A DNA stretch of 64,000 nt from CAZIRF01 sp964541755 (lineage in GTDB: Bacteria; Spirochaetota; Spirochaetia; Treponematales; Breznakiellaceae). Under the pieces are notes generated by a model. That model saw only the letters and a list, made by a program, of their open reading frames with translations. It was not told the DNA's origin and searched no databases. The DNA lies in contig CAZIRF010000001.1 in the NCBI GenBank assembly GCA_964541755.1, forward strand, positions 62,001 through 126,000, written 5' to 3'. Each line of letters opens with the position of its first letter. The stretch's first letter is position 1. This document shows positions 35,643-45,200 of the stretch, one piece after another. The position numbers and the translations under genes are program-made.

Positions 35643-35906
35643 ATGGCAGATACACAGGCATTTCTTGAAAATGCGCCCTTGGCTCAAAGGATTCGGGTGC
35701 CGGCGCAGGTAGTCTTGAAGCGCGACACACTCAGCATGGACGCGCTCACGGCAACAGACCGTGCGGGCAGCTTTCGCATAAAGCGATCCGGTTCCAAGCT
35801 CGTCAGCCTTGAAACAGCCGGCCAGACCTTCGCCCGGGGGGAGCTCGTCAAAGAGAAGGGGGCCTGGTACTTCAAGGTTCTCGAAACGGAAGAGGAGGCA
35901 ATCTGA
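35643..35906 (+). CDS. SpoA-domain protein (FliN-like), first
   Basis: 87 residues. After IRVPAQVVLKRDTLSMDALT comes a beta-rich tail, RSGSKLVSLETAGQTFARGE, ending in FKVLET. This is the layout of a SpoA (FliN/FliM C-terminal) domain with hydrophobic strands in the right places. ATG 35643 follows GTGGAGG. It lacks the long acidic N-terminus of true FliN and is much shorter than it. The stop overlaps the next SpoA gene (TGATG). Confidence 0.75.
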   Translation: MADTQAFLENAPLAQRIRVPAQVVLKRDTLSMDALTATDRAGSFRIKRSGSKLVSLETAGQTFARGELVKEKGAWYFKVLETEEEAI

Positions 35907-36154
35907 TGAAGACATCCGCGCTCAAAAATATGAAGGTCCCGGTTGAAGTCGTCCTTGGAGAGAACGAGCTAAGCGTTGAAGAGCTGTCGCGTTTGGGCGA
36001 AGGCGCCGTCGTCGAGCTCAAGAGTATAGCTGGCGAGCCCGTCCAGTTCAGGGTTGCCGGGGAAGTGGTTGCCTGGGGCGAAGTGGTCGTTATCGACGAG
36101 AACTTCGGGATTCGCATTACGTGCCTGGAAACGGGAGGGCCCTCAAATGGCTAA
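35906..36154 (+). CDS. SpoA-domain protein (FliN-like), second
   Basis: 82 residues. It is a clean SpoA domain: MKVPVEVVLGENELSVEELS, GAVVELKSIAGEPVQF, AWGEVVVIDENFGIRIT. In flagellar and type III systems such domains pair into intertwined dimers that form the bottom of the rotor ring. The gene overlaps the first SpoA gene by one base and the FliM-like gene by eight, so the three proteins are made together and should assemble together. Confidence 0.88.
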   Translation: MKTSALKNMKVPVEVVLGENELSVEELSRLGEGAVVELKSIAGEPVQFRVAGEVVAWGEVVVIDENFGIRITCLETGGPSNG

Positions 36155-37802
36155 CGATGAAAATCATGTTGTAACGAGCGATTCATTCAGCGATGAACGT
36201 CCCGGGGCAGATATTCTCGGATCCAGACATTCTGCAGGAAAGAAATATCGAATCAAAACATATGACTTCTGGCGGCCAGACAAGTTCACGCGCGAACAAA
36301 TGCGCACCCTCTCTGTCATGCATGAGGAGTTTGCCCGCCATCTTTCGTCGACACTTTCAGTTCTTTTACAGGAGGCTTGCCACTGGAGCATAGCTGCGGT
36401 GGACCAATTGAACTTCGACGAATTTCTACAGATGAAACCGGATGACGAAGTCTTTGCCCTTTTCAACATGCAGGGTAAGAGCAAAACAGCCCTTATGAGT
36501 TTTCCATTGCATTATACACAAGCTCTTGTCGATGCGAGTACCGGGACCAAAACGGGGAAGTATACGGAACAACAGTCAGCCCCCCGATCCGGATTGAGAG
36601 ACCTCTCACTCTCCTCGCTCGAAGAGGCGACATTTCGTTCCATAATGCCCCACATTTTCGACAGCTTGAGCGTGGTGTGGAGCCGTCTCATTTCCTTCGA
36701 AGCCGAGGCCCTCCACATAATGGGTAAAAAAGGAGATCTGCGCTTCTTGCATCCGTACGACATGATTGTCCTGATAAGCTTCAAGGTGCAATTTGGATCC
36801 AATGAAGAGCTTGTAGATTTTGTACTTCCGTATATTCTTCTCGAAGACATACTGGACCGCTTGAACCCGAAATACTGGTATTCGAATAATAGTAATGATA
36901 ATTCCGGTGCCCGTATTCACTTTGTCGAAGAGCCCGGACGCCTTCCCCTCGAGACTACTGCATACATCCCTGCCGGAGACCTTTCGCTTGCCGCGCTCAA
37001 TGCACTCAAGATTGGCGACATGATTCCCCTTCCCGCGCTGGATGAGGGTGATATTTACCTCGAGGCTGGTGGTGAAGATCTCTTTCATCTGCTTCCAGAT
37101 GAAACGCTTTTGAATGGGGACTTTGCCACTGCTGCACAGATCCCGTTTGCAATTGAACGCATTCCCGGGGTGTGCTTCGATACAGGACCAGCCAAAGGGA
37201 AAATGGCTGAACCCGATCCTGTTTCGATACTTGCAGAACGCTGTACCGAGGGCTTTGCCAGGGTGGAGGAAGAACTTCACGCCCTTGCCCGGCGGCAAAG
37301 AGAGTTGCTGGATACGGCCTGGTTCTCCGCAGCCGAAGGATTACACGACGAAGAGAAGAAGGGGGCTGATGTCGGAGGGGGCCCCTGGCCTCTGGCCTTT
37401 ATCCGCGATATCAAGCGCGAATTGCTCCTTGAAGTCTTCGAGAAGGAACGGGTTCCGATGATCGCCCAGGCCCTCTCCCTAATGGAGCCGCTCGTCGCGG
37501 GGGATATTCTTTCCCGAATGGACGGAGAAAAGCAGGAAGAGATATTCCTCTGTCTCTCGGCCTTGGGATTACCTGCCCCCTTTACGACAGAGGTCTTTGT
37601 CGGCGAATTCAGGCGTTTCCAGCGGAACAGTGCCCTTGGGGCTGGAGCCGTGGGAGCAGATCAACTGATCGGTCTCTTGAGCGCCTTTGACCGCAAGACA
37701 GAGAAGAAGATGCTCACTCTCCTTGAAAAGATACAGCCGGAACTCGCTCTGCAACTTTCACAGAGACAAGGCTTGGACCAAGCCGACAACCCTTCGATAT
37801 AG
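36147..37802 (+). CDS. Chimeric switch-complex protein: FliM-like, SpoA-like and FliG-like regions
   Basis: 551 residues, ATG 36147 after GGGAGGG. Residues 34-245 look like FliM, with IKTYDFWRPDKFTREQMRTL, HEEFARHLSSTLSVLL and VDQLNFDEFLQ matching the start of the FliM middle domain. The N-terminal CheY-binding peptide of FliM is absent. Residues 262-315 resemble a SpoA domain (AGDLSLAALNALKIGDMIPL). A coiled-coil linker follows (360-430). Residues 433-492 resemble FliG middle (VPMIAQALSLMEPLVAGDIL, MDGEKQEEIFLCL), and 502-541 resemble the start of FliG C (GADQLIGLLSAFDRKTEKKM). The FliG charged torque helix is not visible. No chemotaxis or flagellar gene is adjacent, so this may be a paralogous rotor, or a switch-like scaffold used elsewhere. 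Confidence 0.85.
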   Translation: MANDENHVVTSDSFSDERPGADILGSRHSAGKKYRIKTYDFWRPDKFTREQMRTLSVMHEEFARHLSSTLSVLLQEACHWSIAAVDQLNFDEFLQMKPDDEVFALFNMQGKSKTALMSFPLHYTQALVDASTGTKTGKYTEQQSAPRSGLRDLSLSSLEEATFRSIMPHIFDSLSVVWSRLISFEAEALHIMGKKGDLRFLHPYDMIVLISFKVQFGSNEELVDFVLPYILLEDILDRLNPKYWYSNNSNDNSGARIHFVEEPGRLPLETTAYIPAGDLSLAALNALKIGDMIPLPALDEGDIYLEAGGEDLFHLLPDETLLNGDFATAAQIPFAIERIPGVCFDTGPAKGKMAEPDPVSILAERCTEGFARVEEELHALARRQRELLDTAWFSAAEGLHDEEKKGADVGGGPWPLAFIRDIKRELLLEVFEKERVPMIAQALSLMEPLVAGDILSRMDGEKQEEIFLCLSALGLPAPFTTEVFVGEFRRFQRNSALGAGAVGADQLIGLLSAFDRKTEKKMLTLLEKIQPELALQLSQRQGLDQADNPSI

Positions 37803-37819
37803 GGAAGGCACGCGATACC

Positions 37820-38686
37820 ATGAGCCCCCCGAGTGAATGCACCCTGATACAGGGCCTTGAGAACGTTCTCTCATCCATCGACAAGACGGGAGAAGAACGG
37901 TGGCACTTTATACTTGTAATACGGGGGCGGCTCTCCTGCAGTATCGAGGGGGGACAAAAACTTGTTGAGGGGCCCGTCCTCCTGCGAATCAAGCCGGGCG
38001 CCACTGGCAGACTCTATCCACTACCGGGAACGTCCCCTCGCAGCATGGAAATCTCGAGCCTCTCGCCGGGGAACAGGGATATACGGGAAATCCTCCTGCG
38101 CACCGGCGCCCGGAGCATTCTGGGGCCGGAGTCCCCTTCAGTTCTCCTCTTCCCCCTGAACCCTGTTGATGAACAGCGTATCGAAAGCATTTTTCACAGT
38201 ATTGCTCAAGAGACTGAACTCGCAGGAAGGGGAAGCGCGGAACTCATCCTCCTGCGTCTTTCGGAACTCGCGCTCCTCCTCGAGCGCCATGAGGCAGAGG
38301 CTCATCCCATTCCGGATGTACGCGCTGGGGCCTGCCGCCCGGAAGATATTGACACCTGGCTTCGAAAACACTTCACCGAGGCCCTGAATCTGGACCAGAT
38401 CGCACACGCCCTTGGCTACAGTCCCGCCTGGCTCTCGCGCCTTTACCGGGCCCGTACCGGCACCTGTCTCTTTGAAGAGGTGAATCGCCTGCGTATCGAG
38501 CGCGCCTGTTACCTGCTCAAGTACAGCGAGAAGTCCGTTACCGATATCGCCTTCGAAGTGGGCTACAACAATGTGTCGTTCTTCAACCGCATGTTCCGCC
38601 GCCACCTCGCCGTCAACCCTGCAGCCTTCCGGGCGCGCAGCAGGGAATCCAGGGAAATTCCCGATACTCAACCTTTTCTGGAATGA
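37820..38686 (+). CDS. AraC-family transcriptional regulator
   Basis: 288 residues. The last 100 residues form the double helix-turn-helix: DIDTWLRKHFTEALNLDQIA, SPAWLSRLYRARTG, RACYLLKYSEKSVTDIAFEV and the signature GYNNVSFFNRMFRRHLAVNP. The N-terminal 170 residues look like a cupin-type sensor (WHFILVIRGRLSCSIEGG, RIKPGATGRLYPLPG). It lies 17 bases after the FliM-FliG-like gene in the same direction, so it may be in that operon and control it. The ligand is unknown. Confidence 0.88.
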   Translation: MSPPSECTLIQGLENVLSSIDKTGEERWHFILVIRGRLSCSIEGGQKLVEGPVLLRIKPGATGRLYPLPGTSPRSMEISSLSPGNRDIREILLRTGARSILGPESPSVLLFPLNPVDEQRIESIFHSIAQETELAGRGSAELILLRLSELALLLERHEAEAHPIPDVRAGACRPEDIDTWLRKHFTEALNLDQIAHALGYSPAWLSRLYRARTGTCLFEEVNRLRIERACYLLKYSEKSVTDIAFEVGYNNVSFFNRMFRRHLAVNPAAFRARSRESREIPDTQPFLE

Positions 38687-38697
38687 ATTCCTTGTAG

Positions 38698-39492
38698 TCA
38701 GTTTACTTTCTTCGCCTCAAGGACATATGACAGCGGCACTCCCTTGTGATTGAGAGATTCGAACATGCCGGATATATCGTAGTCGAATTCCTTGAAGCCG
38801 ATAATATCCATGCCGTTTTTGCAAATTGCATCCATTATTTCCGAGAGGGCGTGCGTGTAGTTGATGAAGGTTTTGGATTCGTATGATTTCTTCGTCATGT
38901 AGTACATGCCGCCATTTTCGATCCACTCTTTTGAAAAATAGGAGTTGCAGATATTGAGGGGGTATTCTTCGATATATTCTTCCTCGCCCGGGGCCCCAAG
39001 CATGTTTGCGACAGGGTGCTGCTCATTAATAAGGAGGATGCCGTCTTTCTTGAGGCTGCCCGAAACAACGGCAAAAAACTTGTCCAAATCCTTGAACCAG
39101 CACAGGGCACCAATCGTTATAATGGCGATATCAAAACGCCCTTTCCATTCATCCCCGATATCAAGGATATTCTTGGCGTGGAAAATACAAGGAAGGCCCA
39201 ATTCTTTGGCCGTACTGTTGGCGAATGCAACCTGATTTTCTGCAATGTCAAAACCCACGCCCTCTTTCGCGCCGGCCTTTACCACAGACATGAGCTCGCG
39301 GCCATTATTCGAACAGAACTGTACAACTGATTTATTGGCAATACCGTATTTTTTGATTGTTGCAGCCATGCCCTCTTCGAGAAAGGGATATTCCTGTGTG
39401 GAGATTTTCTCCACAATATCTTTCCCCCAAAGAGGGTCGCGGTTTTCAAAGGCCTCTTCCCATGCTTCTTTATTACCGGCTATGTAATCCAT
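38698..39492 (-). CDS. Class I SAM-dependent methyltransferase
   Basis: 264 residues. ATG 39492 follows AAAGGAT. Motif I is weak, VVQFCSNNGRELMSVVKAGA, with an acidic end in GVGFDIAENQVAFA. FDIAIITIGALCWFKDLDKF and LKKDGILLINEQHPVANMLG follow, as in Methyltransf_11/25 proteins. The substrate is unknown. Close relatives occur as lone genes in many Firmicutes and spirochaetes. Convergent with the AraC gene (12 bases apart). Confidence 0.85.
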   Translation of the reverse strand: MDYIAGNKEAWEEAFENRDPLWGKDIVEKISTQEYPFLEEGMAATIKKYGIANKSVVQFCSNNGRELMSVVKAGAKEGVGFDIAENQVAFANSTAKELGLPCIFHAKNILDIGDEWKGRFDIAIITIGALCWFKDLDKFFAVVSGSLKKDGILLINEQHPVANMLGAPGEEEYIEEYPLNICNSYFSKEWIENGGMYYMTKKSYESKTFINYTHALSEIMDAICKNGMDIIGFKEFDYDISGMFESLNHKGVPLSYVLEAKKVN

Positions 39493-39645
39493 GATTGATC
39501 CTTTTAATCGGTATTTATTCTGCTCAATATACCACACCGAGGGGAGAACTGGCGGGACAATCGCTCTTGCAGGAACACCCGAACGGGTATAATCACAGCG
39601 GCACATACCGTGCCTATACCATAACGGGTATATTCCATCCCGCAC

Positions 39646-39775
39646 GAGGGGGTAGCCCGGGATCCCGGGCCGCATTGGGGCAGGCAGCGGGCGGGGCTCG
39701 CAGAGACCCGTCGTGGGGTAGTGCCGGGCCGTGTCGGCCCGCGCGGCCCGGAGCCCGGGCGAGGGGGAGCCGCGT
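39646..39775 (+). repeat. GC-rich palindromic repeat, copy 2
   Basis: It includes the 16-base perfect palindrome GCCCGGGATCCCGGGC (39655-39670) and GGGGCTCGCAGAGACCCG (39693-39710), both shared with the copy at 26341-26475. A later stem GGGCCGTGTCGGCCC sits in the less conserved part. It lies in the 378-base gap between the methyltransferase and DUF72 genes, whose remaining sequence shows only the DUF72 promoter. Confidence 0.75.
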
Positions 39776-39833
39776 CAAGAGAGGGCGCAGTCTGGGGTTT
39801 TGGGCCGCCCGCATTTTTTTTGCTGTTCCCCCT

Positions 39834-39863
39834 TTGCATTACTATACGGGTGTGTAGTATAAT
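39834..39863 (+). promoter_or_regulatory. Promoter of the DUF72-imuB-dnaE2 operon
   Basis: TTGCAT (39834-39839), 18 bases, TATAAT (39858-39863). The -10 box is a consensus match and ends 6 bases before ATG 39870, again suggesting a leaderless message. No LexA box was recognised. Confidence 0.6.
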
Positions 39864-39869
39864 AAGGAT

Positions 39870-40775
39870 ATGGGCGAGATACGCATCGGGACGTCGGGCT
39901 ACAGCTACCTGGATTGGGTGGGACCGGTGTATCCGGAGGGCATGAAACAGGATGATTTTGTCGGGTACTACGCGCGGCTCTTCGGGGTCGTGGAGATAAA
40001 CTTTACCTATTACCGCATGCCCACGGCGGGGCAGTTTTCGCGCATCATGGCGATGGCGGGCGGCGGGATGGGTTTTGCGGTGAAGGCAAATGAGGCCCTT
40101 ACGCACAAGGTGGATCCGGCGACATGGCGGGAGGCGGCGGGGCGTTTCCTCGAGGCTTTGGGGCCGCTGCGCGAGGCGGGGCGGCTTGAGGCGGTGCTTC
40201 TGCAGTTTCCCTTTTCCTTCCATTACGATGTCGATCGGCGCCGTTACCTGGATACGCTGCTGGGGCAGTTTGCGGGGATTCCGCTCGCGGTGGAGTTTCG
40301 CAACAGCGACTGGTACAACGACCGGGTTATCGACGCCTTCCGCAGGCGGCAGGTAGCTCTCGCGGCCATGGACATGCCGTCCTTGAAGGGGCTGCCGCCG
40401 CTTATGGAACTGGTAACGGCTCCGCTTGCATACGTCCGCTTCCACGGGCGGAACGAGGTGAACTGGTGGGGATCGGACGCGGCGGCGCGCTACGACTACC
40501 GCTATTCGACGGACGAACTCCTCGCCTGGGCGGATCGGCTCGCGCTGATGGGCGAAAAGGCAGAGAAGACCCTCGTGTTTTTCAACAACCATCGGCGGGG
40601 ACAGGCGGCAGACAACGCGAAGGAGCTGCGGGATATCCTGGGGCTCCCGGGGCCCAAGGCTGATAGCGGAGTAGCCGGGCGTGCCGTGGGCGGCGAGCTG
40701 TTTATCGACAATGGACGCGCCGACGACGGCGGTCGAACCGACGACAGCGCACGAAGCGACGCCGGCGCGCCATGA
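39870..40775 (+). CDS. DUF72 (YecE-type) protein
   Basis: 301 residues. The TIM-barrel DUF72 fold is indicated by IRIGTSGYSYLDWVGPVYPE, EINFTYYRMP, AVEFRNSDWYND and LVFFNNHRRGQAADNAKELR. The function of the family is unknown, although a nuclease or nucleic-acid role has been proposed for relatives. The extra C-terminal tail after residue 262 is low-complexity, and its coding sequence contains one AAGGCTGATAG motif. The stop overlaps the imuB-like gene by ATGA, so this protein is translationally tied to the mutagenic polymerase pair. Confidence 0.88.
   Translation: MGEIRIGTSGYSYLDWVGPVYPEGMKQDDFVGYYARLFGVVEINFTYYRMPTAGQFSRIMAMAGGGMGFAVKANEALTHKVDPATWREAAGRFLEALGPLREAGRLEAVLLQFPFSFHYDVDRRRYLDTLLGQFAGIPLAVEFRNSDWYNDRVIDAFRRRQVALAAMDMPSLKGLPPLMELVTAPLAYVRFHGRNEVNWWGSDAAARYDYRYSTDELLAWADRLALMGEKAEKTLVFFNNHRRGQAADNAKELRDILGLPGPKADSGVAGRAVGGELFIDNGRADDGGRTDDSARSDAGAP
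40656..40666 (+). repeat. AAGGCTGATAG motif, copy in the DUF72 tail
   Basis: Exact copy at the junction between the conserved DUF72 fold and its low-complexity C-terminal tail (residues K-A-D-S). Confidence 0.6.
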
Positions 40776-42202
40776 CCCCGGTCCTGGCCCATATCAATGT
40801 CATAGATTTCGCGGCCCAACTGGCTACACTGCGCGATCCTTCCCTGCGCGAAAAACCCTTTGTGGTGGCGGCGCCGGGGGCGCGGGCGGTGGTCTTGTCG
40901 CCGTCGAGGCAGGCGCGGGCCGCCGGGGTGGATTCCGGCTGGCCTGTGGCTTTGGCCCAGCGGGCCCTGCCGGGTTTGACGATACTCCCGCCGGACGAGG
41001 CCGGGGCACGCGCCCTGAATGCGGGCATCGAGCGCATTGTGCGCGAGAGGTCGCCCGGGGTGCAGAATGACTCGGGCGGGCACTTTTGGCTCGATCTTAC
41101 GGGGACCTTGCGGCTCTTTGGAGCGGCCCAGGACAACGCAGCGCGCATCCGCCGTTCGCTGGAACGGGAGCTGGGTATCGACGCGGTGCTGAGCCTCGCG
41201 ACGAACAAGCTTGTGGCCAAGGTCCTGTCGCGGAGCATTCGTCCGGAGGGGCTGGCCCAGGTGGCGGCCGGAGATGAGGGGCGCTTTTTGGCGCACCAGT
41301 CTGTGCTGCTCCTGCCGGGGGTGGGGCCCGCCCTGTCCCGGCTCCTGGTGGCGGCAGGCCTCGAGGAGGCGGGGGAGCTCGCGGCCCTGGGCGACGAGGA
41401 GGTGCGCGCGCTTCTGGGCCCCCGGGGCATTGCCCTGCGCGACGCGGCCCGGGGCATCGACCGGCGGCCCCTTATTGAAGAGCGGCTCGAGGAGCGCGAG
41501 ATTGTCCGGCGCCTGGACTTCCCGGTCGATGCCCTCGATATGGGCATGATACGGGCGGGGCTGCGGGCCCTGTGCGAGGACGCGGGGCTTGGTCTGCGGC
41601 GGGAGAAGCTCGCAGCGACGAAACTGCTTGTAAGCATTCGCCATACCGATGGCCTTGTACGGCAGGCTTCACGGCGCGCGGGGGCTAAGCGCCGCCAGAC
41701 AGGGGCCCGGACCCTCCAGGCAGACTCCTGGGGCCACCAAGCGGGAGCTTGGAGCCTCCAAGCTTCTGCTTGGAGCCTTGACCGGGAGCTCTTCGACGCG
41801 GCTGCAACGGCCCTGGAAGCGGCCCTCGAGAGGCGGGTGCGCCTGCGCTCGCTTGTTCTGCGTGTGGGAGGTCTCGTGGCAGCTGTCGAGCAGTATGACC
41901 TTTTTTCGCCGCCAGATACTGTGCAGATTTCTCTGCCGGGACTTGAGGGTATAGCTGATGTCCCGACCAAGGGAGCCTCCTTCGCCGCGGCATCCCGGGA
42001 GCCCTTCCCCCGCGAGCGGGAGGAGCGACTGCAAAAAGCAGTGGACCGGGTGCGCGAGAAGTGGGGGCTGCCCCTTGTTCTGCGGGCCTCCTCGCTGCCC
42101 GCGGCCTTTGGCTGCGATGCGGCTGCCGCTGGCGCTGCAGGCGCCGCTGGAGGCGGCACTGCGGGCGCGGAGGCGGTCGAGCGGGAGCTGATCCATGCAT
42201 GA
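40772..42202 (+). CDS. imuB: ImuB-like, polymerase-dead Y-family protein
   Basis: 476 residues. The Y-family layout is seen in the order palm (AHINVIDFAAQLATL), fingers, then SVLLLPGVGPALSRLLVAAG (thumb HhH) and a little-finger-type region. The catalytic acids are missing: the first aspartate site reads HINVIDF and the SIDE motif reads HFWLDLTGTL. ImuB proteins have lost these residues and serve as clamp-binding adaptors for the mutagenic polymerase ImuC/DnaE2. Residues 315-345 form a Trp/Ala-rich linker made by short DNA palindromes. It overlaps DUF72 upstream by four bases and dnaE2 downstream by eight. Confidence 0.78.
   Translation: MTPVLAHINVIDFAAQLATLRDPSLREKPFVVAAPGARAVVLSPSRQARAAGVDSGWPVALAQRALPGLTILPPDEAGARALNAGIERIVRERSPGVQNDSGGHFWLDLTGTLRLFGAAQDNAARIRRSLERELGIDAVLSLATNKLVAKVLSRSIRPEGLAQVAAGDEGRFLAHQSVLLLPGVGPALSRLLVAAGLEEAGELAALGDEEVRALLGPRGIALRDAARGIDRRPLIEERLEEREIVRRLDFPVDALDMGMIRAGLRALCEDAGLGLRREKLAATKLLVSIRHTDGLVRQASRRAGAKRRQTGARTLQADSWGHQAGAWSLQASAWSLDRELFDAAATALEAALERRVRLRSLVLRVGGLVAAVEQYDLFSPPDTVQISLPGLEGIADVPTKGASFAAASREPFPREREERLQKAVDRVREKWGLPLVLRASSLPAAFGCDAAAAGAAGAAGGGTAGAEAVERELIHA
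41716..41775 (+). repeat. Tandem short palindromes inside imuB
   Basis: CCAGG-6-CCTGG (41716-41731), then the 9-base inverted repeat AGCTTGGAG/CTCCAAGCT (41746-41764, one base between arms) and a third GCTTGGAG copy at 41768-41775. They encode the repetitive linker LQADSW...GAWSLQASAWSL. Confidence 0.6.
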
Positions 42203-45200
42203 AAGGCTGGCTCTGCGATCGGCCTGGTCACTCCTTGAAGGCCCGGTTCCCATAGAGCGCTGGGTTGAACGGCTTTCGGCAGAAGCTTGTTCGGCTGTCG
42301 CCTTCTGTGACCGCAACAGCCTCTATGGTCTCCCCGAGGCTTTCGAACTCTTTGGCGAGGCGGGGATCGACGTTATCATTGCGTGCGAGCTCTCCTTTGG
42401 GGGACTGTCTGTCTTTGCCTTTGTGGAGACGAGCCGGGGGCGCTCACGGCTCTGCGAGCTTCTTACCCGCATTGCCTCTGCAAGTGAGCCGGGGGCGGGC
42501 AGCAAACCGACGGGGACCACCTTAGCCGGGAGCGAGCCCTTCGATCTTCTTGAGGAGCTACGTCGCGATGCCGGCGGCCTCGTTCTGGCAACATACAACC
42601 CCCTTGCGGCGGCGGCCCTCCGCGATGCGGGCGCCTCTATGTATGTCGCTTTGAGCCCCGGCAAATTTGAAGCCCTGCGGGAAGGCCGCCGGCTGGGCCT
42701 TTCGCTTATCGCCCTCGACGATGCCTGGTTTCTCGAGGAAGGGGACCGGGAACTCCACCGGGTCCTGCGGGCGATCGGGACCGGCAAGACGGTGGGCTCT
42801 TTGGATGAAGGCGATATCGCAGAAGGGGTCTTTCTGGCAGCGGAAGACATGGAGGCCGCCATGGCCTCCTGGCCCGAAGCCCTTGAGAACCGGGTGCGCC
42901 TCGCAGAACGCTGTCGCGGTGTTCCGCTCTTTGAAGGATGGCAATTCCCCGCCGTAGCCGATGCCCACAGGAAGCTGCGGGCCCTTGTGTACGAGGGGGC
43001 GGAACGCCGTTACGGGGAACTCCACGAGGGGGTTGTCGAACGCATCGAGTACGAGCTCTGCGTTATCGGCGACATGGGCTTCGACGACTACTTTATGATC
43101 CTCGACGAAATCGTCAAGATGGCCAGCCGTACCTGCGGGCGCGGCTCGGGGGCCGCATCCATTGTGGCCTACTGCCTGGGGATAACCAACGTTGATCCCA
43201 TCGCCTACAACTTGTATTTCGAGCGCTTCCTCAACCGTTCGCGCAAAGACCCACCCGACATCGACGTCGACTTCGCCTGGGATGAACGGGACACCCTTAT
43301 TGAGCGGGTGATAGAACACTTCGGCCGCGATAACTGCGCGCGGGTGGCCAACCACAACCGCTTCCGCTATAGGGGAGCACTACGCGAGTGCGCCCGCGCC
43401 TATGGTATGAGCGACGAGTGGACGACGCACCTGGAGACCGCCGCAGCAGAAGAAGCTGCGGGCGCGACATCCATGACAGCCAACGCCAACACGACCCCAT
43501 CACCAGCACGCCACGAGCCCCTTGCCCATGAAGTAATGGCCCTCGCCGCGCGCCTCGAGGGCCTCCCGCGCGGGCTCTCCATGCACTGCGGGGGTCTCGT
43601 CATCACCCCGAACGAGATTTGGCGGCACTGCCCCGTCTACCGATCCGCCGACGGCTTTCCCCTCCTCGCCTGGGAAAAGGAAGGGACCCAGGCGGCCGGC
43701 CTCGTAAAAATCGACCTTTTGGGGAACCGCTCGCTCGCCGTTATCCGCGACGCCCTCGCCGCCCTGGGCCCGGCCGCGCCGGAGCCCGCAACCTGGTTCC
43801 CGGCCGAGGACCCGGCCACCGTCGAGGCCCTCGCCCGCGGCGATTCAATCGGCGTATTCTACATAGAGTCGCCCGCCATGCGCCAGCTTCAAAAGAAGAC
43901 AGGCCGCGGGGACTTTGACCATATTGTCATTCACTCATCAATTATTCGCCCCGCGGCCAACCGCTTTATCGCCGAGTATGTCCGACGCTTACACGGGGAG
44001 CCATGGGCGAGCCTCGACCCGCGTCTCGACCGCCTCCTCGCCGAAAGCTACGGAATACTCTGCTATCAGGAAGACGTCTCGCGGGTCGCTATCGCCCTCG
44101 CCGGCTTCGATGAGGCCGAAGCCGATGCCCTGCGCAAGCTCATCGCGAAAAAGGCGGGAGGCGCAAAGATGGCCCGTTACGAGGAACGATTCAGAAGCGG
44201 CTACGCGACGAACGCGGTCTCGAAAGAGGCCGTCGAGACCGTCTGGTCCATGATGCTCTCCTTCGACGGCTATTCCTTCTGCAAACCACACTCCGCCTCT
44301 TACGCCATGGTCTCCTTCCAATCGGCCTGGCTGCGCGTCCACCACCCGGCGCCCTTCATGGCCGCCGTCCTCTCCAATGGCGGGGGCTACTATCGCCCGG
44401 GCGCCTACGTAAGCGAAGCCCGCCGCATGGGTCTTGAGGTACGCGGCCCCTGTGTCAACGAGAGCGTGTACGCCTATAGCGGGAAAAACGCGACCCTCAC
44501 TATCGGCTTCATGGCAATTTCGGGTCTCTCGTTGGCCTGCGCCAATCGCATTGTCGACGAGCGCGATAAAAATGGCCCCTACCGCAGCCTCGAAGATTTT
44601 ACCCGCCGCACACGCCCCGGCCGCGACGATGCGGTCTCCCTCGCCCAAGCCGGCGCCCTGGACGCCCTTGCCCCCGGTTGCGAACGAAGCCTCCAAGTGC
44701 GCACGGTTCTCTGTTCGGGAAGCCCTTTCATGGTCAAGGCTGATAGTTCCACCCGCCAAAACGAGCTCTTTGCAGCGTCTCCGGCTGTCGCGTATGGCAG
44801 CAAACAGGGCGCGGGGGCTCTGCGGCCCACACCGTCCTTCGCTCCCGCTTCGAAAGCCATGCCGGCGCAGATCCAGGCTGTTCGCATTGCCGAATTCGAG
44901 AATCTGGGCTTCCTGCGCGACGGCTCTGTTCTTTCGCTGTATGCGCGGGAGCTCGCGACAGTACGGCGCAGCTATGCGCGGGACCTGCCCCAACTCGTGG
45001 GGCACAAGGTGGTCCTCGCCGCCTGGCCCGTGGCACACAAGGAGGTCTGGACCTCCGGCGGCGAGGTAATGAGTTTTATCAGTTTTGAGGACGAGACCGC
45101 CCTTTACGAGACGGTCTTCTTCCCGGAAGTGTATCGGCGGTCGCGGCGGCTCCTCATGGGACAGAAAGCCCTCCTCGTCCTGGGGCGTGTTGCCCTGGAC

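Noticed and set aside
35643..37802. Reading the SpoA/FliM locus as the ordinary flagellar switch operon
   Set aside because: No fliG, fliF, fliP, flhA, cheY or motor gene is nearby, FliM lacks its CheY-binding peptide, and FliG-like sequence is fused to FliM.
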